Shown: positions 47,901-58,812 of the stretch, piece after piece
Layout: the number at the start of each line of letters is the position of its first letter
How positions within the stretch are numbered: position 1 is the first letter of the stretch
DNA from: Meconema thalassinum
Lineage: Eukaryota; Arthropoda; Insecta; Orthoptera; Tettigoniidae
NCBI GenBank assembly: GCA_946902985.2
Contig: OX336391.1
Span: 75,927,947-75,991,946, forward strand
Direction of reading: 5' to 3'
Length of the DNA stretch: 64,000 nt
Position numbers and translations under genes: made by a program
The notes under the pieces: model-generated
The model's input: only the letters and a program-made list of their open reading frames with translations
Database searches by the model: none
Told to the model about the DNA's origin: nothing

Positions 47901-48878
47901 TGTAATACATTATCAAAACTTGAAACAGTGTCTACAGCATGGATTGAAATTAACTAAAATTCATCGCGTATTACAATATCATCAGTCAGCATGGCTCAAA
48001 CCGTATATTGATCTAAACAATAATTTAAGAATACAGTCAACAAACGCGTTTGAAAAAGATTTTTATAAACTCATGAATAATAGTGTTTTTGGAAAGACTA
48101 TGGAGAATGTTGATAAACGAGTTGATGTAAAGCTGATAACAAAGTGGGAGAATGATGGTAAAAGGTATGGTGCGAGCAACTTAATAAGCAAGCCTAACTT
48201 TCATAGCTGTTCAATTATTCATGAGGATTTAGTTGTAATACAAATGAATCGTCTTAAAGTAACTTACAACAAACCCATATATGTGGGTTACACCATTCTG
48301 GAATTGTCAAAAACACTTATGTATGAATTTCACTATGATTATGTAAAGAAAAACTATCTTGATAATGCTAAATTACTCTACACAGACACAGATTCTTTTA
48401 TTTATGAGTTTAAAACTGATGATTTTTACGAGGATATCAAAACTGAGCTAAATAGGTTTGATACAAGTGACTACCCCAAGGATAATATTTACCATTTACC
48501 TCTAGTAAACAAAAAGGTTCTTGGGAAATTTAAGGATGAATGTGCTGGTGTTATTATAGACACCTTTGTAGGCACAAAATCTAAATCATACAGCTATATG
48601 TCAATTGATGATGTAGTAGAAAAAAATTAAAAGGAGTGAAAAAGAATGTTGTTAGTAAAGAGTTAGATATAAGTGATTATAAAAACTGTATAGTTAGTAA
48701 CCCACCTGTATTATATAAGAAAATGTGTGTATTTAGAAGTAAAAATCATCAGCTACATACCAATTTGTTGAACAAAGTTGCTTTAAGTAATGAAGACAAC
48801 AAACGATTCATTATACCCAACACATTTAATACTCTTGCTTGGGGAAACAGTCGCATTGACGACTATTACTTTACTTAA
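44977..48878 (+). pseudogene. Polinton zinc-finger/endonuclease VII/DNA polymerase B, left copy
   Basis: Protein-primed family B polymerase with unusual N-terminal additions. Domains in order: three C2H2 fingers (CGDCKKQF, CSHCATTF, CSVCDLGF), a fourth CDVC...H-H, and a conserved segment with CFAWAVTSALHP. Next come exonuclease I VIYADFEALL, an endonuclease VII-like CFICGECL...RDHDHLTGQYRGAAH and exonuclease II HNGSKYDNHF. Exonuclease III is YLKTDVLLLADVF. Polymerase motif A is YLDANNQYGWAM, motif B LMNNSVFGKTMEN and motif C LLYTDTDSF. Catalytic residues appear intact. Breaks: the start codon is ATA (44,977), TAA at 45,535-45,537, and a frame change at the A-run 48,620-48,626 before the last 80 codons. 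The gene would replicate linear element DNA. Confidence 0.9.
48621..48627 (+). other. A AAA AAT heptamer immediately before the PolB stop
   Basis: In the PolB frame the bases are A-AAA-AAT followed at once by TAA (48,628-48,630). A -1 slip here enters the frame that codes the remaining C-terminal 80 residues. The same seven-A run is in the right arm (51,765-51,771). It is either a programmed frameshift or an old one-base loss. Confidence 0.45.
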
Positions 48879-49459
48879 GTCTAATGATCACTATATTGTA
48901 ATATTTGTAGTGTGTTTTATATTGTAATATTTTTTGTAAAAACTGTAATTAGAATGTATAATGTTAGGCTACAGTAGTTTAGTAAAAATAAGATAAGTAA
49001 TACAATTTAGTGTAAAATGTTTGCTTTTGTATATTACGAAAGAGATTTTTTTAAATGTACAGAATGTGTGAACTAAACAAGGGAAATGTAAAAATGTAAA
49101 GTGGAAATTGTAAATATCCATGTGTGAAAAAGTGAAATAGTTATCACCATTTTAAAATTAAAAGACATTGTGATCTGGTAAACCTTGTTTTTATTTCACA
49201 ACAACAAAAATGTACAGAATGTGTAAACTAAACAAAGAGAATGTAAAAAAATGAAAAGTGGAAATTGTAAATATTCATGTATGAAAAAATGAAAATAAAG
49301 AAATGGCTATCACCATTTTAAAATTAAAAGACATTGTGATCTTGTAAACCTTGTTTTTATTTCACAACATATATGGCTTTACAAAATAGAATACAAAGAA
49401 ATACCATTTCCTCAATCCTTTTCAATGTTCATGTCCATTCATTATTAACTTTCCTTTTG
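48879..49459 (+). repeat. PolB 3' non-coding region with a 155-bp duplication, left
   Basis: TGTACAGAATGTGT occurs at about 49,056 and 49,211, each followed by the same roughly 155-bp sequence (ATCACCATTTTAAAATTAAA, then CCTTGTTTTTATTTCAC). AATAAA near 49,294 may be a polyadenylation signal. The inverse is at 50,940-51,512. Confidence 0.85.
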
Positions 49460-49968
49460 GCGCGATTGATAGTAGGCGCTATTAGTAGACGCGATTGATA
49501 GTAGGCGCGATTGGTAGTGGACGTAATTGATAGTAGACGCTTTAGATAGTAGGCGCGATTGATAGTATGCGCGATTGGTAGCAGGCGCTATTAGTAGACG
49601 CGATTGATAGTTGGCGCGATTGATAGTAGGTGCGATTGGTAGTAGACGCGATTGATAGTAGGCGCTATTAGTAGACGCGATTGATAGTAGGCGCGATTGG
49701 TAGCAGGCGCTATTAGTATGCGCGATTGATAGTAGGCGCGATTAGTAGGCGCGATTGATAGTAGGTGCGATTGGTAGTAGACGCGATTGATAGTAGGCGC
49801 TATTAGTAGACGCGATTGATAGTAGGCGCGATTGGTAGTAGGTGCGATTGGTAGTGGACGTTATTGATAGTAGGCGCTATTGATAGTAGATGCGATTGAT
49901 AGTAGGCGCGATTGATAGTAGGCGTAATTGATAGTAGACGTGATTGATAGTAGGCGTGATTGGTAGAC
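49460..49968 (+). repeat. 16-bp minisatellite GATTGATAGTAGGCGC, left
   Basis: About 30 units with variants (GATTGGTAGTAGACGC, shortened CTATTAGTAGACGC). The order of variants is matched almost unit by unit in the inverse array at 50,430-50,938, so the arms were copied as a whole rather than expanded independently. Confidence 0.93.
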
Positions 49969-50425
49969 CTTGAGGTGATAACCCCTTTTGATTGATCCCT
50001 GTTGATTTGCCCCTTGGGACTGGTCCCTGTTGACTAACCCCTTTGGACGGGTCCTTTTTGAAGGGAGTCATTTTTGACGGGCCCCCTGCTGACGGGTCAC
50101 TGTGGACGGATCCCTGTGGACGGGTCCCTGTTGACAGGTCCTTTTGACTAATCCCTTTTGGACCGGTCCGTTTGGACTGATCCCTATGGGTTGGCCATGC
50201 ATTTATCCAAATTATGTCAAAGGGACCGATCCAAAGGGATTAGTCAAAAGGACCTGTCAACAGGGACCCGTCCACAGGGATCCGTCCACAGTGACCCGTC
50301 AGCAGGGGGCCCGTCAAAAATGACTCCCTTCAAAAAGGACCCGTCCAAAGGGGGTAGTCAACAGGGACCAGTCCCAAGGGGCAAATCAACAGGGATCAAT
50401 CAAAAGGGGTTATCACCTCAAGGTC
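49969..50425. repeat. Palindrome centre: inverted GACGGGTCC arrays around a short spacer
   Basis: GACGGGTCC/GACTGATCC-type units run to about 50,174 on the left and are mirrored from about 50,217. The roughly 42-base spacer includes GGCCATGCATTTATCCAAAT TATG. This resembles the tail that follows the outer array at 43,268-43,300 in the same orientation as the left arm. The two arms can pair into one long hairpin. Confidence 0.88.
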
Positions 50426-50429
50426 TACC

Positions 50430-50938
50430 AATCACGCCTACTATCGATCACGTCTACTATCAATTACGCCTACTATCAATCGCGCCTACTATCAATCGCA
50501 TCTACTATCAATAGCGCCTACTATCAATAACGTCCACTACCAATCGCGTCTACTACCAATCGCGCCTACTATCAATCGCGTCTACTAATAGCGCCTACTA
50601 TCAATCGCGTCTACTACCAATCGCACCTACTATCAATCGCGCCTACTAATCGCGCCTACTATTAATCGCGCATACTAATAGCGCCTGCTACCAATCGCGC
50701 CTACTATCAATCGCGTCTACTAATAGCGCCTACTATCAATCGCGTCTACTACCAATCGCACCTACTATCAATCGCGCCAACTATCAATCGCGTCTACTAA
50801 TAGCGCCTGCTACCAATCGCGCATACTATCAATCGCGCCTACTATCTAAAGCGTCTACTATCAATTACGTCCACTACCAATCGCGCCTACTATCAATCGC
50901 GTCTACTAATAGCGCCTACTATCAATCGCGCCAAAAGG
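50430..50938 (-). repeat. 16-bp minisatellite, right arm
   Basis: Inverse of 49,460-49,968 with only a few substitutions. Confidence 0.93.
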
Positions 50939-51512
50939 AAAGTTAATAATGAATGGACATGAACATTGAAAAGGATTGAGGAAATGGTATTTCTTTGTAT
51001 TCTATTTTGTAAAGCCATATATGTTGTGAAATAAAAACAAGGTTTACAAGATCACAATGTCTTTTAATTTTAAAATGGTGATAGCCATTTCTTTACTTTC
51101 ATTTTTTCATACATGAATATTTACAATTTCCACTTTTCATTTTTTTACATTCTCTTTGTTTAGTTTACACATTCTGTACATTTTTGTTGTTGTGAAATAA
51201 AAACAAGGTTTACCAGATCACAATGTCTTTTAATTTTAAAATGGTGATAACTATTTCACTTTTTCACACATGGATATTTACAATTTCCACTTTACATTTT
51301 TACATTTCCCTTGTTTAGTTCACACATTCTGTACATTTAAAAAAATCTCTTTCGTAATATACAAAAGCAAACATTTTACACTAAATTGTATTACTTATCT
51401 TATTTTTACTAAACTACTGTAGCCTAACATTATACATTCTAATTACAGTTTTTACAAAAAATATTACAATATAAAACACACTACAAATATTACAATATAG
51501 TGATCATTAGAC
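50939..51512 (-). repeat. PolB 3' non-coding region with 155-bp duplication, right
   Basis: Inverse of 48,879-49,459; both copies of the 155-bp unit are present (about 51,024-51,340). Confidence 0.85.
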
Positions 51513-54500
51513 TTAAGTAAAGTAATAGTCGTCAATGCGACTGTTTCCCCAAGCAAGAGTATTAAATGTGTTGGGTATAATGAATCGTTTGTTGTCTTCA
51601 TTACTTAAAGCAACTTTGTTCAACAAATTGGTATGTAGCTGATGATTTTTACTTCTAAATACACACATTTTCTTATATAATACAGGTGGGTTACTAACTA
51701 TACAGTTTTTATAATCACTTATATCTAACTCTTTACTAACAACATTCTTTTTCACTCCTTTTAATTTTTTTCTACTACATCATCGTCATATAGCTGTATG
51801 ATTTAGATTTTGTGCCTACAAAGGTGTCTATAATAACACCAGCACATTCATCCTTAAATTTCCCAAGAACCTTTTTGTTTACTAGAGGTAAATGGTAAAT
51901 ATTATCCTTGGGGTAGTCACTTGTATCAAACCTATTTAGCTCAGTTTTGATATCCTCGTAAAAATCATCAGTTTTAAACTCATAAATAAAAGAATCTGTG
52001 TCTGTGTAGAGTAATTTAGCATTATCAAGATAGTTTTTCTTTACATAATCATAGTGAAATTCATACATAAGTGTTTTTGACAATTCCAGAATGGTGTAAC
52101 CCACATATATGGGTTTGTTGTAAGTTACTTTAAGACGATTCATTTGTATTACAACTAAATCCTCATGAATAATTGAACAGCTATGAAAGTTAGGCTTGCT
52201 TATTAAGTTGCTCGCACCATACCTTTTACCATCATTCTCCCACTTTGTTATCAGCTTTACATCAACTCGTTTATCAACATTCTCCATAGTCTTTCCAAAA
52301 ACACTATTATCCATGAGTTTATAAAAATCTTTTTCAAACGCGTTTGTTGACTGTGTTCTTAAATTATTGTTTAGATCAATATACGGTTTGAGCCATGCTG
52401 ACTGATGAAATTGTAATACGCGATGAATTTTAGTTAATTTCAATCCATGCTGTAGACACTGTTTCAAGTTTTGATAATGTATTACATATTTACATTTATC
52501 ATTTACATTAGCAATTAACATTTTTGTTCGTGATGTGATGTATGGAGATTTCATATTCTCAGGACAAAATGGTAAATCATTATGATCATCATGTAACTCT
52601 TTAGGGTACTCAAGATTTACCTCTAAAATATATCCTTTATCATCGTTATCATTAAGAGTGTCAACATGTAAGACATCAATTTCAGGTTGTGTCAGCCAGC
52701 GAAAATCTTTCAGTGGTAGATATTGACTCATAGCCCAACCATATTGGTTATTTGCATCGAGGTAGACAATATACTTTGACTCTTCACAAGGGTTGTAGCT
52801 AGGCATGTATTTATTATTCGCTTTAGAATACCGTCCACTACATTGACTTAATCCACCTCGAATTGATGATTTTATAAAATTGATCATGTCTATATCAGTC
52901 ATTAATTCTAAATTTACTTTCGTTTTTTTCAACATTGAACTGAAACTTAACCCAGGAGCTGTGAAATACTGACAAGGATCAAGGTCATAAGTTTTAATAC
53001 AAACATTTCGAAAATTTTCAAAAACATCTGCTAATAACAACACATCTGTCTTCAAATATATGTCTGAAAATTCTCCTAAAGTTTGAATGTTAAACTGTGC
53101 CCATACACGTTGTGCATGTAAATATTCCTGATCACTGATATGACTTGTGTTTAAGGAACTGTAAAATGCATCTTTCGGTGGTAAAGAACACTCCTCAAGA
53201 CGTTCCACACAGTTAATATATTCGTAAGGGAATATACCCTTTTGACAAATCAAATTAAAATCATCTTCTTTAGGAAAGACAAGTTGAATTTCATGAAACT
53301 GATCTGATTTTAAATTACTAGCCAGCTTATCAAGACTACTCGGCATAAAGCGGAATGAATCTAAAAATCGCAGTTTAATGGTTTTCTTATTGTCAGTTTT
53401 GATGTATTTTGTGAACGATATGTATTGTTCCTTATTATTTGCAATCACATCAATTTTCTCATCTGATGCTCCAAATTCTTTAACGATAAAGTGGTTATCG
53501 TATTTGCTACCGTTATGTAGAATGACCGGAATGAATTCACTTACTCTATAATTTAAATTACATTCTTGGTGAGCAGCACCACGATATTGTCCTGTTAAAT
53601 GGTCATGATCGCGAACCCTGTCTGTATATAAACATTCACCACATATAAAACAATTAGTTTCAGTTTCAAAATTCATTTGCTCTAATAAAGTTAGTGGTTC
53701 CATTGGAATGATCGTATTTAAAATAGAGGATTTACGGATGGCATCTTTCTCAAGTTTATCCATAAAACTTTAGGTGCATCAGGTCCTCTATAGAGCTCAA
53801 ACTTATTTAAAGAGTCATCATAACTACATTTAATATAATATGCAAAGCTAAAAGGTTCATGAATGTGAGTAGTGTTGGTAAAAGGTTGGGTTGGATTCGA
53901 TGAACATGTATTAAATGGTTTTAGCAAAGCCTCGAAGTCAGCATATATAACAAATGGTACTCGAAGCTGTTTCTCATAATCCTTAAATTTTAGAATGTTA
54001 TTTTTAGGAGTCGGTAATATCGTACGAACATGATTACACCCCCATTTTTGATGTTGAGTTAGTTGGTCCTCTTTTCTGAAATATAACAAACAGCCATCAC
54101 ACAACCACTTTTTACCATTGTGTTTTGAAACCTGACTACTGACAAGTCTACTTAAATGTTGAGCATTTTCACCTTCGGTTATGTATAGTAAATTTACATG
54201 AGCATCCTTTTTTTCCTGAGTATAATATAGAGGACCAACTATACTCTTATTTTCAATTCCATAAACATTAATACTTACATTGTTCAGCTCTTCAAAACGT
54301 TGAATGTCTTTTATCGCCATAGGAAATTCTATTTCTTTTAAATCTAACACTGAAGAATAGTGAGGATAAGATGACGTTCTCTTTTCATTCATCGCTGCTG
54401 GATGGAGAGCTGAGGTTACAGCCCATGCAAAGCATGCGTCATCATTATTCATAACGTTTACACAAGCATTCTTACGTTTAATCCATGCAGGTAAATCAAT

Positions 54501-55409
54501 GTATGATGATGCTCGAAGGGGATTATATTTATTCAGGTTGGTTTCTAAATAAAGTACTTCAACCAACGCCCAGCCTGACTCCCTTTCCTGGAACTCTTCA
54601 CTCTTCACGATGATGGCACTTGAAATATTTTGTTATATATCACTAATATTAGTTGATTCGCTAACAATTATGTTTTTTGTATTAAAAGATTTGATATCTG
54701 TAATTTCACCTTCGCTCACAGTTTTTACATAGAGGCCAAAAAGTTCAAAATTCATTTTAATTGTTTTATGCTCTAATAAAACATTTTCTACTAAGCCAAA
54801 CACAGTAGGTTGAACATTTTTTAAAAATGATTCAATACTTTGAGTTTTTTCTTTACTGTAAAGTCTATAACTAGCAATTCGACTTTTAAATGCACTACCA
54901 ATTTGTTGAATATTTCCAGAATTTCTTTCATGACAAGCGTTATTTTTATGTTGAATACTGCGTAAATGTCCATGAATGATTGAAGAAAGTATATCAATAT
55001 TACAAACATCACAATGGGTTATTGAAGGTTCACCATTCTTTTTTCTTTTTGTTGCACAACTATTTTCATAATCTTGAGAACGTTTACGCTTTTGAGCATC
55101 ACATTTGTTTAAAGGTTCCGTGCTAGTTGATGGTTTTACAGTTTTTAATTCCTGTTGTTCCCCATGCACTTCAACCATGTGGGATTGATATCGCTTTACA
55201 GCAGAAAAACCAAGATCACAAACTGAACATGAAAAAGGTGCTGAACTGACATGCATTAAATTTACATGCCGTCCAAGGCTATCTTGTCTGTTAAATGTGG
55301 TAGCACAATGACTGCACACAAACATTTTAATGTCATGTTTAGCATTTGCGTGTCGTTGAAGGTTGTCAGGTCTTGAGAACTGTTTCTTACAGTCACCACA
55401 CTTGAACAT
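51513..55409 (-). pseudogene. Polinton zinc-finger/endonuclease VII/DNA polymerase B, right copy
   Basis: This is the mirror copy of the left gene, reading inward. It keeps the ATG (55,409) and reads MFKCGDCKKQFSRPDN. It also retains the zinc fingers, YADFEALL, the endonuclease VII-like Cys/His block, YLKTDV, YLDANNQYGW, DNSVFGKTMEN and YTDTDSF. Its breaks mostly differ from those of the left copy: TAA at 54,635-54,633, loss of one T in the run near 53,764 (frameshift after GPDAPKV), and a 4-base deletion near 51,780 ending in TAG at 51,777. The A-run before the last 80 codons is the same as at left. The differing defects show that the arms have aged separately since they became identical. 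Confidence 0.9.
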
Positions 55410-55640
55410 GGTGATTACTTTCCAAGATATCTATAAAAGAAAGAAATCATCAATGTTAATAAAAGATAAAACAAAAAGTACAATATAAATAGTTTAATTA
55501 TATTCCAGTCAATGGTTATAGCAGGGTATTTAAATCGATCTGTGAACTCCTAGCAAGTCTAACTTTATGTAGTTCTAACTGGGGGGGTACTATATACCAC
55601 TGTCACTGACACCTAGCGGTGAACATTGGAACATGATAGA

Positions 55641-55915
55641 GTGGTAGAAACCAGCGGTCGTCAGTTAAGTGAGCTAAGTGTGGCGTCATAGCCAGTCTTA
55701 AAACAAGTCTAAACTTGTAGAACATGTCACGTGATAGAAACCAGCGATCATCAGTTAAGTGAGCTAAGTGTGACGTCATAGCCAGTCTTAAAACAAGTCT
55801 AAACTTGTAGAACATGTCACGTGATAAAAAACAGCGATCGCCAGTTAAGTGAGCTAAGTGTAATGTCATAGCCAGTCTTAAAACAAGTTTAAACTTGTAA
55901 AACATGTCACATGAC
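55641..55915 (-). repeat. 90-bp tandem repeat x3, right arm
   Basis: Inverse of 44,471-44,745, with the same E-box and TGACGTCA words. Confidence 0.9.
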
Positions 55916-56435
55916 AAGGTTAAGTTAGGTAAAGTTAAGTGAACTGAGGTTAAGTCTTTAAATATTCCCTCTGTCACTGACACCTAGCAATGAACATTCA
56001 AATTTAATAGAGCGGTAATCAAAATCTAACCTACAAAATTAGCTTTACACACCATGGTCAAGTAGTTCCAACTTTTGACTGTCAAATATACCATTTTCAC
56101 TAACATGTAGTAGTGAACATTGGAAAATATCACTCTAACTGTTTAAAAGTTATTAGAGGGGGGCACTTACCTTTTTATAATTGATCAACTACTGTCACTG
56201 AATGAACAGATTGAAAGAATTTGGTAACCTACAGGTACCCAATTATCTGTAAACAAATCAATCAATCAATACATTCCAATCAATAACTTCAACATCAATT
56301 AGTAATAAAAGACTACAATCCATTAATAATAAGTACTTACCTTGCAAAATAATTTAATGATTTTCTACCAAAACGGCTTTTTTTTACAACTCTTGAGCAG
56401 TAATAGAGCACTGTTCACTCAAAGCGAGTAATATA

Positions 56436-56476
56436 GACTGACAGTAGGGAGATATATGACACCCCTCTTATATAAA
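56436..56476 (-). promoter_or_regulatory. Polinton PolB promoter, right
   Basis: Inverse of the left promoter: CTTATATAAA at 56,467-56,476 and GACTGA at 56,436-56,441 (TCAGTC on the minus strand). Confidence 0.6.
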
Positions 56477-57084
56477 CTCTCATCGCTCGTGTCAGCAGTT
56501 TTTTGCAGATCATTGCAATTCCTTTCCCAATACAGTTGAGAGTCCAAAGTACACTAGGAACACCTGTGTGGTATCCAATGACTGCTGACTTTGCATGATC
56601 ATCACCCATTGTCTTAATCAACATATGGGGTTTCAAATTACTGCAGCGTCAGTCATAGCAACAGCAGTGTGCGCTCTCTGGTATGTCAGCAACATGACAC
56701 CGGAAGGAACACCTGTGTAATATCCAATAACTGCTAACTTTGCATGATCATCATCCATTGTCTTAATGAACACTTGCGGTTTCAAATTACTGCAGTGTTA
56801 GTCATAGCAACAGATCTGCGCGCTCTCTGCCATGTCTGTAATATGACACAGGAAGTAACAAGACGTCTTACTGAGCGTGTCATTTCTTAAGTTTTAACAT
56901 CTTAAGAACATGTATTATTCTCTTTCAACTACAAATGACTCGTTAGAACACATCCATCCACCAAGTTAGATCCATGTATGTTCACATGTATTTTGTCACT
57001 TTCCTTTCATATCGTTATTCCATTATAGTAGTGGTGAACAACGTCAATTCAACACACACAAATGTAGTTAGGCCCTTTGACATA

Positions 57085-57325
57085 ATTTAAATAAATTCAT
57101 GGGCTAGTCCGTAGGAACCAGGCCAAAGGGACCCGTCCAAAGGGATCAGTCCAAAGGGACAAGGACTCGTCCACAAGGACTTGTCCACAATGACCTGTCA
57201 ACAATGACCTGTCCACAAGGACTTGTCCACAAGGACTCGTCCACAAGGACCCGACAACAATGACCCCACCAACAATGACCCGTCAACAATAACCCATCCA
57301 TAGGGATCCGCTCCCCCACCCTCTT
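57085..57325 (-). repeat. Subterminal GACGGGTCC array, right
   Basis: Inverse of 43,040-43,300. It has fewer units and about 7% differences by eye, more than the interior of the arms. Confidence 0.88.
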
Positions 57326-57666
57326 ACAAAAAGCCATGAGTGGGCATTCTAATTCGTAGTGGCTTTCCACTGAACATATGCACTTTATGTGGAACAACGT
57401 TTAAATCCATATCGGCATTCAAACTCTCACATGTTGCAATTGGTAACAGAGATTCTCTAAAAAAATTACATTTTCACCCCCTAGTAGGGGTAGGTTTTAT
57501 TTTTGGGGTTGAAATACGTCGTCCATTGGAAAGGGGGTGTCAGCCCGAGTTCAATGACACCTCATTCGTCAAAATCCGACCACGGGTTCGGGAGTTATCG
57601 GGCTGCCGCCATCTTGTGTGGAGGGTGTGGAGGTGGAGGCTGCGGAACTCTCACAAACACACTACT
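57320..57666 (-). repeat. Polinton terminal region, right
   Basis: Ends ...CACTACT at 57,666, followed by the GCTCAA duplication. It carries the AAGATGGCGGC word inverted at 57,605-57,615. Confidence 0.88.
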
Positions 57667-58730
57667 GCTCAATAATTCCTCACTGATACACGAATAATTA
57701 ATTCTGAATGAAAGTAGAACGCGGCTTATACACTTCCATCAGATATGGATGAGACTTTTACATACCTTGTGTCCTTGTTTCATCTACTGGGCGATGCTAC
57801 GTATTGCAATTAGGAACCTTGTTCACAACTACACCTCATATATGTGCTGAAGTACGTAAATATGAGTTTTTATTTATTGTCCTTTTCAAAACGCCTACCA
57901 TGTTCAGACAGCGCTTGCATCTCGTTTAACTGTCCACAAGGCGCACTCTAGCGATACACACAGAGACGCAAGCATTGTTTCCAAATTGTGGGATACAAAA
58001 TCACTATTGATAAAAAGAAACATTGATCGGGACGTGTTAGGCCGTAACCATTGTCAAAAACCATTGATCTGAACGCGCTAGGCTGTAGCCATTGTCCAAA
58101 AACCATTGAATTGGACAAAACGAAGGTTAGAGTGGTCGGGTGTAGGAGCGGCCTTGGCCGTGCGCAGCCAGCGGGGAACGGTTGACACAAAAATAATGCA
58201 CACTAGACAATGAACTGGGTGCTTCTTTGTTTTACATAGTATGGTAAGGCCGGGATTGGCAGTACTGTCTTGACGATAATTTATGTGGATTATGGCGGAC
58301 ACAGCTGGAATGTTTGCCCGTATAAGTCGTGATCCTATTTGGGATGGTTGGGTGGGTTACAGATAGCGGAGGTGTAAATATCTATTAAAACATCTTTCCC
58401 TGATTTATTTCTCATCGTTTGAAAAGGTATTTTGGCTAATCCATGTATTATAGTGAATGTTATCGCTTGTTCTACTTTCATTCGGTGCTATGATCGAACT
58501 GTTGTTGACTGGAAATAAGTATCGCTGCTCACCTCGCTGTCTCTTTTTTTTTATTTAGGTGTCTACCTCAAAATGTTAAATTCAATTCCAAATGTAGATT
58601 TTTCGTCTGTTTTAAGATTTCCGCCCCTTAAAACAACAATAACTAACTATATTCGGAATACCAATATGACGTTTGGATGACTGAATAAGTGGGTAATTAA
58701 TTTATTCTTAATTGAATGTTTGTGTTCTAG
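57667..58730 (+). other. Gene B upstream region, right of the Polinton
   Basis: The first 25 or so bases and the last 90 match the inverse of the gene A upstream region. The roughly 850 bases between have no counterpart there. They include a roughly 42-base tandem duplication (58,022-58,115, CATTGATC...AGGCCGTAACCATTGTC, then CATTGATC...AGGCTGTAGCCATTGTC). A promoter or 5'-UTR exon of gene B may lie here, but I cannot place it. Confidence 0.55.
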
Positions 58731-58743
58731 TTTCCTAAACGCA

Positions 58744-58812
58744 ATGGAGGAACAATCAGTGATCAAAAGTGAGCCGGAAGGGTGGACACAAACAGATGAC
58801 CTGGCTGACATT
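58744..58812 (+). CDS. Gene B first coding exon
   Basis: Acceptor GTTTGTGTTCTAG ends at 58,730. ATG at 58,744 opens 23 codons, MEEQSVIKSEPEGWTQ... to ...DDLADI, then donor GTAAGTGT. The protein equals that of the gene A first exon while the surrounding non-coding sequence has diverged, which suggests that purifying selection acts on the exon. It joins in phase 0 to the exon at 59,006. A regulator with an IKSEP-type acidic N-terminus is inferred. The remainder of the gene lies to the right, outside recognised sequence. Confidence 0.72.

Larger units (their letters stand above)
42658..57666. mobile_element. Palindromic Polinton/Maverick-derived element (15.0 kb)
   Basis: The ends are AGTAGTG...CACTACT, flanked by a 6-bp target duplication; AG-type ends and 6-bp duplications are hallmarks of Polintons. 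The element folds on itself: 42,658 to about 50,174 is the inverse of about 50,217-57,666. Each arm, from outside in, has a terminal repeat, a GACGGGTCC-type array, a promoter, a 5' UTR with two introns, a zinc-finger/endonuclease VII/PolB gene reading inward, a 155-bp duplication, a 16-bp array and a second GACGGGTCC-type array. I find no integrase, packaging ATPase, protease or capsid gene in either arm. It would therefore need integrase in trans. Both polymerase copies are broken. Confidence 0.9.

Noticed and set aside
49877..50514. Proline/threonine repeat proteins at the palindrome centre
   Set aside because: They are readings through the 16-bp and GACGGGTCC arrays with no independent coding support.
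49460..50938. CRISPR-like array
   Set aside because: Units are contiguous 16-mers without unique spacers, in a eukaryotic transposon.
42658..57666. Palindrome as a foldback read or assembly artefact
   Set aside because: The arms differ in point changes, indels, microsatellite length and terminal sequence, both outer junctions carry the same 6-bp duplication, and the flanks match an empty paralogous site. Read-level proof is still needed.
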